A stretch of 64,000 nt of DNA from Episyrphus balteatus (Eukaryota > Arthropoda > Insecta > Diptera > Syrphidae): assembly GCF_945859705.1 (NCBI RefSeq), contig NC_079137.1, positions 51,554,552-51,618,551 on the forward strand, in the 5' to 3' direction. A program made the position numbers and the translations under genes. Under the pieces are notes generated by a model, which was not told where the DNA came from, did not search any database, and saw nothing but the letters and a program-made list of their open reading frames with translations. Below, in pieces: positions 1 through 10,952 of this stretch; positions within the stretch are counted from its first letter, which is position 1; the number at the start of each line of letters is the position of its first letter.

Positions 1-99
1 AGTTTTACTTCATTAAATAATGTTTCACTAAACTTAAATTTCAGCGTTCTTATTTCAAATATTAAATTTTCAGCTGGGAAGAATCTTATGGTTTGCAGC

Positions 100-900
100 A
101 TGTTGGTAAGCAAACATTTTATAGGTTTTTTAAAATCTGTAAATAACCGGATATAAAAAAGCCGTGAAATAACATTTTACAGATTTTATAAAAAACTATA
201 AATAAACGGTTATAAAAAAACCGTCAAGTAACGTTTATTACAGGTTTTATAAGAACCTGTACGAAGTTATTTACAGGTTTTATAAAAACTGTAGATAAAC
301 GGTTATAAAAAAAACCGTCAAATAACGTTTATTATAGGTTTTATAAAAACCTGTACAACGTTTATTACGGGTTTTAAAAAAACTGGAGGAAAACGGTTTT
401 AAAAAAACCGTCAAATAACGTTTATTATAGGTTTTATAAAAACCTGTACAACGTTTATTACGGGTTTTAAAAAAACTGGAGGAAAACGGTTATAAAAAAA
501 TTGTCAAATAACGTTTATTACAGGTTTTATAAAAACCTATAGGTAAGAGGTTATAAAAAAAACCGTAAAATAACGTTTAAAACAGGTTTTATAAGAACTT
601 GTTATATTACAGGTTTCAAAAAAACCTGTAATAACGTAAATTACAGGTTTTATAATAACCGTTGTAAAACGGTTATAAAAAAACCGTCAAATAACTCAGT
701 ACAGGTTTTTTTTAAACTGTATAATAACGTTTTGTAAACGGTTATAAAATAGCCGTAAATGGTTTATTTCAAGTTCTTCTTTAACTAAAAATAAGCAGTT
801 ATTTAATAACCGTAAAAATTAGGTTTTTAAAAACCCAGTAGTTGTAGAAAAAAGTGGGTTTTTTAAAAACCCGATTTAGACGAAGTTAAAAAATAACTGA
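100..900. repeat. Degenerate minisatellite of alternating short hairpins
   Basis: Two self-complementary cores alternate: one like CAGGTTTTATAAAAACCTG and one like ACGGTTATAAAAAACCGT. They are joined by a spacer like CAAATAACGTTTATTA. A 93 bp block at 315-407 is directly repeated at 408-500, and a third partial copy starts near 501, so the array grew by tandem duplication. Units decay towards 900. Each core could fold into a hairpin or cruciform. No open reading frame uses the period. I do not recognise the family; it could be a local satellite or the interior of a larger mobile element whose ends lie outside the window. Confidence 0.85.
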
Positions 901-1602
901 CCATTTTCGGTTGTGGAGACGTTTCTGGAACGTTTTTAAGACGTTTTTTTAACGAGTTTGGTAACTTATCCGTTAAATAACCAGAGTAAATATCTGGTTT
1001 ATTTTCCGCTTTTTAACCACAAAATGTTATTTTGTCTATTTGAACGAATAGACATTATTTAATGAAATTGAAACAGTATACTTACTTTTCTAAACTCTAA
1101 ATGTACTATTTTTTAGTTTTTCGATTTTTTGCTTAGGTCATTTGGCAGCTCATAACTTCCTCAAAAATTTTTTTGAGTAAATAAAAAATGTACATAAAGT
1201 ATTTTGAATAATCTACATGTGCTATTATTTAGATTTTCAAATTTTGAATTTTTTAATTTTAAATTAAAAAAAAAACATAATTTTTATAGAAATCAAAGTA
1301 TATTTTTCTAATGGTTTTTTGTGCGCTGAGCTTGAATCTGAAGTCAGAAAAATTCTATCACATCACGTTTTTGACATATTACCACACAGAGAAAAATATG
1401 ACCCGCTAAAAACTAACAGATTGCCATATTGTTTTACAGTCCATACATTTCATAAGGAAATCTTATTAAAATCAACGATTAATAAGGTTTTTTTAAGGAG
1501 ATTTCTTATTATTTTTATAGAGAAAATCTTATTAAAATTTGACTGAAAAGTTGATTTTTTTTGCAACTTAGCACTACAACAAAAATCGCGATCAATATTT
1601 TC
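901..1602. other. AT-rich DNA without recognised genes
   Basis: Homopolymer-rich sequence with no supported gene. Near 1455-1545 a phrase like AAATCTTATTAAAATT recurs and resembles the flank at 1750-1775, so the tRNA-like block that follows may sit inside an older inverted-repeat element. The short frames here have no recognisable protein content. Confidence 0.5.
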
Positions 1603-1690
1603 ATGGCGGGTTGGTTCAGGTGGTAAGGTGGGCGACTGATGATTTGAATTCTCCAGTTCGATTCCCAGCCTGGTCATCGTTTTTTTTATT
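1603..1690 (+). mobile_element. tRNA-like SINE head (putative)
   Basis: A pol III A-box-like string, TGGTTCAGGTGG (1612-1623), is followed 31 bases later by a B-box-like string, AGTTCGATTCC (1655-1665). This is the spacing of an internal tRNA promoter. A T-rich run with TTTT terminator signals starts at about 1680. The local GC content is much higher than in the neighbours, as expected for an inserted tRNA-derived SINE. The T-arm and acceptor stems do not pair well, so this is not a functional tRNA. It could be a degenerate SINE head or a chance match. Confidence 0.45.
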
Positions 1691-1695
1691 TTTTT

Positions 1696-1775
1696 GCAGA
1701 TTTTAAAACAATAAGGAAAACCCGATTGTTTTAATAAAGTTTCCTACTTGGATGAAAACCATAGAGAAATCTTAT
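1696..1775 (+). repeat. Dispersed inverted-repeat fragment, copy 1
   Basis: This 80 bp stretch matches the reverse complement of 58861-58940 closely along its whole length; shared phrases include AACAATAAGGAAAACCC and GATGAAAACCATAGAGA. Inside it, AATAAGGAAAACC and an inverted GGTTTCCTTATT-type partner (clearer in the other copy) could form a hairpin. It is probably the end of a small non-autonomous transposon; the family is not recognised. Confidence 0.7.
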
Positions 1776-3139
1776 TGTTTTTGTTCTATTTTATGTGGTC
1801 TATTTTTCTCTGTGCATGCCAAAAATCAGAAAAATAGTATTTGGGACGTTCAAAATTCAATATCTCAAAAGCTTTGCACGTTAGTGCTCTTCTAGTGCTT
1901 GATTCAAATTAAAAAGATCAATGACCATTAGAAAAGTATAATTTGGTTTCTATGAAAAATTATTTCTCGCCAATATTACTGTCATTTACGGAAAAATCAA
2001 TTTTAAAAATCGTTTTTTTGTTTTTTTTTTTCAATTTTTCTCAATATTTTCTAAAACAAAAGTATAGTTTTTCCACACAATCTTTAAAAAACGGTTACAA
2101 GCTAAATAATTGCATTCCAAACTTTTCAAAAATCAAAAATTTTTTCGGTAACTTTTTTGATTGAAAAATAGGCTATTTTTTTCAAATTAAATTCGTCAAA
2201 AACCCAAAAATTAACTTTTTGCTCAAAAAACATTTTTAATAGATAGAAAACATAACAAAGTAATTTTTAACCAAGTTTTGTTAAAATCCAACAATTTTTG
2301 TAAAAGATAAAAATAAAAAATAAAAAAATCGTATTTTTTCATTTTTTTCAATATTTTTGAGGTTATAGAAAAAAATTGTTTGAGTAAAAGTTGTAGACAT
2401 TTATACTACCTACAACTTTTGCATTTGACTTTTGACTAGTTTTGACAGAAATCGTAAAAAACCATGATTTTTGACACCCACCCCACTTTTTCGCCCACCC
2501 ACCCCCTTTCCCCCAATTTTTTTGTGGGCAATTAATTTTTCCCCTTCCATATACCATTTATCCTAAATTTTCGCACCACCCATATGCTGCTAATAATTTT
2601 TTTATTTTCAAAAATTATTGGCACTGGTCTATATGGACAAAATGAATTTCGATGCTTTTTTTTTCAAAGTTTTAATTTATTTAAATTTATTTATATTTGT
2701 TAGTACATAGGTAAACTATTATACCTAAAATATTCCTAATAATATAAAAAATTAATAAAAAATTCAAAAATTGTGTTATATTCCACGGGTATTATTTTAT
2801 TGACGAAAAAGCTTATGGTATGTCATATTGGACGTACTTCCCCTACCTATGTTAAAAAAAATATTTTTTTTTCGTTCAAATTTTTTTCTTTATTTGATTT
2901 TAATAAACAAAATCATTTAGAATGATAACAAATATTTCTCTATAAAGTTTAAATAAAATTAGTCCAGTCTTCAACGAAATCTACGTAAATAACCAAAATT
3001 TCCCTTCTCGAAAAAAGTGGCAAATCCATATTTTGTATGGGAGGTACAAGTCCTAGTTGAAATATTAAAATACAGAAAAAAAAAACAAAACAAACTTGGA
3101 AATTATGAAATAATCCGTTAACCCGTACCTGACGCAAAA
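1776..3139. other. AT-rich DNA; no gene seen
   Basis: Long T and A runs with a small C-rich pocket at about 2478-2518. The phrase AAAAGCTTATGGTATGTCAT near 2809 resembles AAAAGCTATAGCTCGTCAT near 5645, and both continue ATTGGA, so an old dispersed repeat is probably present. Nothing else can be supported. Confidence 0.5.
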
Positions 3140-3270
3140 ACTGAGGGACGCCATGACGAAAAACAGTTTTTTTAACTTCTCCATCATCATAATGTAAGTT
3201 TTGATTAAACCCTCGAATTTAGTTTTTTACACGAAACCAGTCAAAACTTGCCCTTAAAGCAAGTTAAAAT
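3140..3270 (-). repeat. Family-1 (mini-me/DINE-like) end fragment
   Basis: Read on the minus strand it has the family-1 head: a GCAAGTTTTGACTGG-like start, a run through ATTATGATGATGGAGAAG, then CGTCATGGCGTC. The same order occurs in the copy at 19853 (CAACATTACGATGATGGAG, then CGTCATGCCGTC). The (GTCY)n tract that should follow is missing, so the copy is truncated at its microsatellite. Confidence 0.6.
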
Positions 3271-6205
3271 TACCATTAATAAATATACAAAAAATTAGAA
3301 TATACTTTTTGTTCAAAAAGTGTATTCAGAAAAATGGCTAATTTAAGTTTAATAAAATATAAATCTGAAGTAAAATTAGGGCACATATCTATTTTAAAAT
3401 TAAAATAAATAATTTCCAAAATGATTAAACCAAAGTGTAAAAAAAAACATTGTACCATGAATTACAAACTATAAAACAAGATAACCATGCAATTATACAT
3501 ATATATCCCAAAATCCCAAGCCCTTGTAATTACAATTTATAAACGCAACTCGAGCGAAAGATGGATGCCAAATTGCAACACGACCACACCTATAAAATCC
3601 ATCAAAGCAGAATAATAACATAACGACAACTACCATATCCAGACCTACAAATGGTACCTAAATGAACACTAGCTTTATGCTAGGTAGGTAGCTATGCTTG
3701 TATTTTATGTATGGTTTCCCAAAAATCCAAATCCAAAAGTCAAAAGGCGTATAATTGAAACTTTCCTGAATTGTGTGTGCGAACACACATCAAAGAAAAG
3801 ATTGGTTTCTAATCAAAATGTAGCTGCAGGCAATATGCAAGCCAACGATTAAAGTCCTAATTGAGAACAGTTTGGTCAAAAAAATGAAAGAAAGAAAGAA
3901 AGAATGAATGAAAGGCAGGTGAATGAATATGACTTAGCTAGTTTTTTGGTGAAGGTACAAATGTGAATGATGCCTGGAAGGAACAAATATTGAAAAGAGC
4001 AGAAACAGAAGTAGTAACAGTGAAGCATTTATGTGTTCCTTTGATTGAAGTTTTCTATTTTTTTTTTAACTGAAAAAGAAATCAAGGAGACACAAAAAAA
4101 TAGACAAAAAGCATAGACGAGTCTTTTCTCGTTAAGCCTGACTTTAACTTTAAAAGTTATCAAAGGTCAAAGTTTAAATAACCTTTAATTTGTTACTCTT
4201 TTACAAAGAAAAAAAAAATAGTTGAAGACTTTTGCGGCTAGAGGGCGCAATTTTAAATTTTGTATGACGTCACATAACCTATAACCAGTGGGCAATCAAA
4301 ACGCTTCTTACGATATCGCTTTTGTCAAGTTACGATAAGGAGTTAAGAATTTAATTTATGATGAAAGAGATGAACAAAAGAATTGCTACTTTGATATTTT
4401 TGTGTGAAGTACACTCAATTAAAAACTGAAAAAAAAATTTGCATTATTCTGCAAGTACTTTAGTTGTAAAGGCAAAAAATGTGAATCATTTAAATACCTT
4501 AAAAAAACAATATTTCACAAAAACTTCAATATAAAGAGTGTTATTTCAATTTTGTAATCAAAATAACTACAACAACAACAAAAAGACAGATGAAATAAAA
4601 AAAAATTCAATACTGATTTACTCAAACAACAACGAGATCAATGCAAATGTGTGCAAAGGAGAGAAAACAAATCCAGACAAATCATTGGCAATATTTTCAT
4701 TTTAGCAAAATAAAGTCCATTTACCCAAAGAAGGACGTAGACTGCATTGGAATAGATAAAATGAAACGAATCACGTAACTGCAACAATCTCCTTCCTCTC
4801 TATGTTGCAATGGCAATAAAGTTCTAAATTCAATTGAATGCCAATTGCTAGCAACTCTTCTCAATCGAACTTTAGAAGAAGAAGCAAAAACATATAAAAA
4901 AAAAAATTAAATAAATAAAAAAAAAAATACAATAAAAATAAATTTAAAAAAATATATTTGATTTCATGATCCTGCTGATGCGCCAGGATTTTTACTTTTG
5001 CCTTGCAGTTTGTTACTATTTCTTATTTTTTATCTAAAGCTTATTTTATAAAAACAATAAGAAGAGTTTATCCTTTGCGTTCTTAATGAAGTGAAAATAA
5101 TTATAATTGATCTTTAAAAAAGCTTTATAAATTACTTTAGGAATGAGATTGAAAGTCTTATTTTAAATTTGGAATAAAATATTATTCAGTACGACACCTT
5201 AATGATCTTCCAATATTGGTTAATTTTAGCCAACAAATGTTCAATTTTTGATCATCCAATTTTGTCAAAAAAGACACACAAAAAATTAAAACCAAACTTC
5301 TGCCAATTTTCTATAAAAAAAAATTGGCTGATTTCTTGCAATCGTATGAACTTGTCTAAACACAAAATTTTTTTATTTTGAAATAAATTGGACGAATTTG
5401 GACTAATTTGTCATTCGATGATGTTCCTTCCAACAACATCGTCCAATTTTAAACTGCCAAATAATTTTGTACTCGTACCTAATTGAGAAATTTTTTTAAA
5501 AGTTTTGTTTTTTTTCTTAATTGTAATAATAATAATAATAACATAAAATTTTGAAAAAAAAATTAGATTTTTTTTGAATATTTTTTTTCAAAATTTTGAA
5601 ATTAAAAATAATAGGTATAAAGGAAATATTTATTGGTTTTACAAAAAGCTATAGCTCGTCATATTGGAATATCTTCCAATCTTGTCTACTTAGCTTTGCC
5701 GTCTTTATGAAACCGTTTTTGTGATCTTTGACCATAAGTAAATTTTTTTTCCAGGTGTCGAATCGATAAGAACTTTTAAGTTTTCATTTATGATATGGGT
5801 TTTTTTAACAATCATATACCAATTTTCAGCTATGTAGCTGCGAGTTTTTGTATCCTATACTGATTTGACCAGACTATTACAACACACATATTTCAGAAGT
5901 AAAAATAGAATTCCTAATAAAAATGTGTCATGTTTAATCATACTCACTTACCACAAAAAAAATATAACTGAATGAAAGAAACAAAATGAACTAAAAACAT
6001 TATCTACCAATTTCCGAAAAGTTATAACCTGCCATTCACGCATAGTTTTGCACCATAATAGAAAGTTTACTTGCCAATATGTCTTCATCAAAAATGTCTT
6101 ATTGTCCTCAAAGAAGAACTTAGGTACACAAATAGATATTCTGATTTCCAGGAATAACTTTCCAAATTTAACATAAAATACAATAGTGTACCTTGAACAC
6201 ATACA
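3271..6205. other. Unique AT-rich DNA; no gene seen
   Basis: About 2.9 kb without a credible reading frame. It has short GAAA and AAT runs (about 3888 and 5524) and a small hairpin-forming TGTGTGTGCGAACACACA near 3773. Near 5240-5450 several ATTTTGTC/CCAATTTT phrases recur in both orientations, suggesting an old decayed repeat. It looks like intron or intergenic DNA. Confidence 0.5.
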
Positions 6206-6207
6206 TA

Positions 6208-6439
6208 CAGTAGCGAGCAAAAAAAATGCAAAAAATAAAAACATTTGCATTTTTTTGCTCGTCTTAAAACAAATATTTGGGTAGACTTTTGACCAAATAA
6301 TGGTTTTGGAGTAAAAAATTATACAAATTGAATTTGTTTAATGGAAATAAAACAGTTTCAATATGCCAAATTTGGTAACTTAGGTCTTGTACAAAACTCT
6401 TTAAAACTTTTTCGTTTGCATTTTTTTTGCTCGCTACTG
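6208..6439. mobile_element. Tc1/mariner-like MITE, 232 bp
   Basis: The left end starts CAGTAGCGAGCAAAAAAA and continues ATGCAAA; the right end is its exact reverse complement, about 25 bp long. TA dinucleotides flank both ends (6206-6207 and 6440-6441), the target duplication of Tc1/mariner elements. A third copy of the end motif, TTTGCATTTTTTTGCTCG, lies inverted at 6244-6261, so the left end alone can fold into a hairpin. There is no transposase; it would depend on a related autonomous element. Confidence 0.85.
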
Positions 6440-6699
6440 TAGTTGTACATTAGGGTAGTCTTAAAAACAAAAGAATAAAAAGAATGGAAATGATAACCGA
6501 AATGAGTTTTTTGTGAAAAAGTGGTAGTCTGTAAATCCGGTTTACAGACAATGATTTTCAGTGATAACGTCGTAAAACAGGTTGTGTGCTTTTGTTTAAA
6601 ATGAGTCAATTGAAGCGTTTATTTATTTCAAACAATCATAATTTACAAGAAAATGCACACAAAAATTACCTTTTTTTTCTCATTATATTATTTTTTATT

Positions 6700-7475
6700 T
6701 GGAAAGCTTACAAAAAAAAATTATACCATTAAAAACCAAATATTTCTTCTAAAGAATAAAACCATTTTAAAATTTTTACATCGCCCAAAAATCCATTTTT
6801 TTTTAACAACCTATAATACATTTTATCCCATCTGAAAGCCTATTATTTCAGCTCGAAATATTAATGTCGCCCATGTCTGTACGACGTCTACATAAAGAGC
6901 TAGAATTTTTTGAACCCAAATAGTTTTCATCAAAAAAAGCAAAAGTATCAATCTTTTTTTATCTTCTCACGCCATTAAATTAATTTTTTCTTTAACAACC
7001 TATATCAATTTTATATCATAAGAAAGCTTATTATTTCACCTTTCATATGACGTTTCAATTATATTTGTATGATGCCTACAAAAAAAGTTAGACTTTTTTA
7101 AAGTCAACCATGTCGAAATTTCAAACTGAGAATACGATACTTCCCACACTGGTCATGGTCAATAGATCTCCACAGGTGCTTTGAGGTATTTTTGAAGTTT
7201 TTTTAATTTAACATTGTGTAGCTTGTAGTAAATGAGCCATTATGTGTGATATATCAAAAGCTTATATTGTCAGTGCTCAATATAGTTAAATTAAATTTGT
7301 ATCTGCTCTAAGGTAAAAAGAAAGAACGTGTTGAAAAATACAACATTATTTTACCGTTATCTCAAAATTGTGACTTCAAAATTGATTGAAATTTTGCACA
7401 AATATAGTTCTTACTATTATATATCTACAGTATAAATATCATTCATTTATGTGTTGAAGAAAAAAAGATAAAAAT
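6700..7475 (+). repeat. Family-2 dispersed element, copy a
   Basis: Shares long collinear phrases with the copies at 26334, 35449, 41751 and 42425: CATCTGAAAGC, then CCATGTCTGTACGAC, then AGTCAACCATGTCGAAATTT, then CTCCACAGGTGCTTTGAGG, then TTGATTGAAATTTTGCACAA. An internal module of about 190 bp (CCTATA, ATTTTAT, GAAAGC, TATTATTTCA) occurs twice in a row. This copy lacks the clear TTGAAGTGAAA ends and is nested in the GTACATTAGGGT element. Confidence 0.75.
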
Positions 7476-7567
7476 AAAAAACCGTTAAAAACGGTCTAAG
7501 AACTTGGGACACAAAAACTTGTTTTTCCCATTATTCGATCAAAAATAAGTTTAAGAAACCAATTTCT

Positions 7568-7583
7568 TGCGCATGCATGCGCA
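7568..7583. repeat. 16 bp perfect palindrome
   Basis: TGCGCATGCATGCGCA is exactly self-complementary and is a GC-rich island in very AT-rich DNA. It could be a protein-binding site or a relic of a transposon end; nothing around it decides. Confidence 0.6.
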
Positions 7584-7739
7584 CGATTATAAACTACATG
7601 TTCTATAAGTTTGAGATTTTTTGAACGCTACGAAGAATTAAAAAATAAAAACTCACCCAAAAATACCCCAAAAAAAGTAGGTGTTTTGAAACTTTTTAGA
7701 ATTTTTTCATTAGTATTGTCAGCCTTATAATAAATGTAT

Positions 7740-7860
7740 CTAGCGATTAAAAAAAATTCAACTTTCTACAAAGTCGCGTTTAGAAAATAGCCACATTTTT
7801 TCAATTTTGTTTTGCCGCTATTTACCTTATTACATAAATGGCGGAATTTTTAAATATCCT
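7740..7860 (-). repeat. Dispersed repeat shared with 19.7 kb
   Basis: The reverse complement reads GGTAAATAGCGGCAAAAC, then GGCTATTTTCTAAACG, then AAGTTGAATTTTTTTT. The same order occurs on the plus strand at about 19690-19780. It is a moderately diverged repeat of unknown type. Confidence 0.65.
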
Positions 7861-8086
7861 TCAATTGTATTCAACTTTAGGTTAATATCTTTCAAATAAG
7901 CTATAAAAGAATTTTGTATCTAATAATTTATTTTTAATTTTTAATTGAAATTTTTGCCGCACTACTAAAAATTTCAAGTGGAACGGGAGAAAATGGCGTC
8001 ACTTTTTCGTAAATGATACTATGGTTCATCGATTTATAAGACGTTATCACGTCAAAAAAAAAGGATAACAATGTTATTCATAAAAT

Positions 8087-8433
8087 ATAAAATAAAATAA
8101 AATAAAATAAAATAAAATAAAATAAAATAAAATAAAATAAAATAAAATAAAATAAAATAAAGTAAAATAAAATAAAATAAAATAAAATAAAATAAAATAA
8201 AATAAAATAAAATAAAATAAAATAAAATAAAATAAAATAAAATAAAATAAAATAAAATAAAATAAAATAAAATAAAATAAAATAAAATAAAATAAAATAA
8301 AATAAAATAAAATAAAATAAAATAAAATAAAATAAAATAAAATAAAATAAAATAAAATAAAATAAAATAAAATAAAATAAAATAAAATAAAATAAAATAA
8401 AATAAAATAAAATAAAATAAAATAAAATAAAAT
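8087..8433. repeat. (AAAAT)n microsatellite, about 350 bp
   Basis: About 69 nearly perfect AAAAT units with a single substitution visible near 8162 (AGTAAAATAA). Its uniformity suggests recent expansion or ongoing homogenisation. It lies close to the right end of the 6445-8490 element. Confidence 0.97.
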
Positions 8434-8490
8434 TTAGCTTTGTTAAAATATCTTTATATTTTCTTATAAATCAAAACCACCCTAATGTAC

Positions 8491-10470
8491 TTATATGGTA
8501 GTGTTGAATACTTATTGTGCTTATGTTGACGTCTAAGAGTGAATATTCTTTTCATTCAATTTAGGCACCTTCATGAACACACACGAGGCTTGATATATAT
8601 CATCAACTTTTGTATAATGTATTCACACTACATGCTTAGCTTTTATGCTTATAAGTTGGTTCACATGTAGCTTAAAGTTACTTGTTGCTTTTACACCAAA
8701 CATAAAGAAGGACGACGACGTGAATTTTTTTGGTTAACACAAAGCGGTAAGCGGCTGGTAAAAAGCCTGACAAGAACAGGCTGACAGTTTGACACTTGAT
8801 GCTGTTGAATATATTTGAAAGTGAAAAATAAAAATATTCAACATAAGAAAAAATAAAATTGTTAATAGACAAAGCTTTTTTTCAAATCGATGTTGTATTT
8901 TTTTTTTTGTTATCATTTTTGAGTTTAATAAAAAAAAAAAAAAAATTCACAAATCAAAGTGTCATCCTTTATTTGAAAATGAATTCCTTAAATTCCCCAG
9001 TTGCATACAGAAAGTCGTAACTCATTCCATCAGTAACCAAAAACATCAACAAAGTAAAGTAATACACGAGTTATATCAGGAAAATATTTGTATTTTTTTT
9101 TCGTCCTTTGTCATTTTCAATTGGAATCCAAAATAAACATAAAAATGATTTTTATTTTCCCAGAAAGGAACATAAATCAGTTGAAATCAAGTTTTGTGTC
9201 GAATTGGCATTTTTCAAAGTATTTTATTGGCAAATTAAATTGTGGGCAACTGAGACAATTTTTCATTGATGCCACAGCCACACACAGCATATTTTCTGTG
9301 GTAATGGTGGGGGTGGGGATGGAAGTGTGTGTGTGTGTGTGAGTGAGTGAAGGTATTATCAAATTAAAGGATAATGTCAGAAATAAAACGAGCAGAGTTT
9401 TGTGTGTACCGATGTGTCGTCTTCCGATTGTCCTGTGTGTGTTTTGTCAAATATGAACGCGTGTTGAGTAAAGTTAAGGATATATGGCATACGATTACAA
9501 TTTACTTTACCGCTGTTACTTCGTTTTTTTTTTTGCTGGTGGGTAGCCTTCGACATTGAAAGTTGAGTATATTATATCGACAAAGGGTATATAGGTAAAA
9601 TCTGAACTTTAGAATCGAAAATCCATTAAAATCCTATACGACTTCCGTCCGTCCTCTGAGAATTGTTTGTATATGTGTGTGTTGTATATGGAGACCTCTT
9701 CTACAAGCATAACGACGACGACGATATTATATGACGATATTGCTTGATGCCATGGATACGTCGACATTAAAAACTTTTTATTCAATCTGGCAAATGTCAC
9801 ATCGTAAGTTAGATTGGCATCTTAGAAAGAAAGGAATGCGAGGAAAGGGTAACTTAGTAAGCTTGTGTATATGAAAACCAGCCATGTGTATATAGACTCT
9901 CGCTCTCTCTCTAGAGATGGATGTGAAGCAGTTAACGAAAACATTAAGCAATGTGCCCTTTTTTCTTCTTTTAAATGACGATATGGAAAAAAATTTATGA
10001 AAGTAATGGAAAAAGCATTTAAAATGTATTTTTACGACATACAAGCTATAAATTGATATTATTGACATTTTGTTATTAAAAACGACATCAGTTCAAATAT
10101 ACTTTTTTTTTTTGAAAACACTAAATTATGCTCATTTATTGTTTGCGTTAGGTATGTACTTACTTGTAAACATTATTGGTATTGTTTTAAAGCTTTTTGT
10201 AATGTAATCGGTGGCGACAAATGGTTCCTTTTCATTAGTACCTTTTCATTATTGTCAATTTACAAATCATTTTTTACGCATTACTGTCTGTTTTATAAGT
10301 CAGCGTAAGCGAATTAATTTCAAAGTTGGTGTAAAACGTTTATACGATACTATCGAAACAGGGTTTTGGATTTATGAAGTCAAAAAAAAAAAAAAAACAT
10401 TGTAAATTAACTTGTCGTAAACCAATTTTGTACAATAATTTCATTTATTTTCTCGAAGACAAATCCTTCT
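8491..10470. other. Unique DNA; no gene seen
   Basis: Comparatively repeat-poor, with higher GC patches. It holds a GT run inside a G-rich stretch (9298-9345), a CT run (about 9898-9913) and a CGACGACGACG run (about 9712-9722). No frame has protein-like composition or recognisable motifs. It may be host intron or intergenic DNA. Confidence 0.5.
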
Positions 10471-10952
10471 AAAATAAAATGCACGACTGGGTCGCACGAA
10501 CTTGCTCTTAGACTTAAAGTTGCTTAAATTTTTAAGACTTTTTATATAGAAATTTGGAAAATGTAGCTAAAAAAAAAATTAAATTCGTTTTTTAAAAAAT
10601 AAAATAAAATCTGAAATCAAATTGCCCTCCAAAACAAGTATGCAGTTTGGATTGATATATTAACATGCATTTTTAGAAAAACAATTTTCAAAATCGTTAG
10701 AGCCGTTTTTTTTTATAAACTAATTTTTTATAAATAATTTTTTGGAAAAAAAGTTTCAAGATAAAATTGGAAGGTATGCCATTTTGTAGAAATCACTAAT
10801 CAACATCTAAAAACAAAATTTCAAAAAAAATTCAATGTCCCGTTTTCGAAAATTTGATTTTTCAAAAAAAAAAAATTTCAACATTTTTTTAAAAATCCAA
10901 AAATTATTTTTTTTTAAAATTTTGTTTTTGGTTTATATTTAAATTATATAAA

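Larger units (their letters stand above)
6445..8490. mobile_element. 2 kb element with GTACATTAGGGT inverted ends
   Basis: The left end is GTACATTAGGGTAGTCTT and the right end is the reverse complement of a near-identical string (AACCACCCTAATGTAC, 8475-8490). The same terminal motif bounds the large palindrome at 28358-29443, so both probably belong to one superfamily. The interior holds a family-2 copy, a sequence shared with 19.7 kb and a long AAAAT microsatellite. No transposase was found. GTAC is a palindrome, so the exact target duplication is ambiguous. Confidence 0.6.

Noticed and set aside
1603..1690. A genuine tRNA gene
   Set aside because: Promoter boxes fit, but the T-arm and acceptor arms do not pair, so only a SINE-like call is kept.
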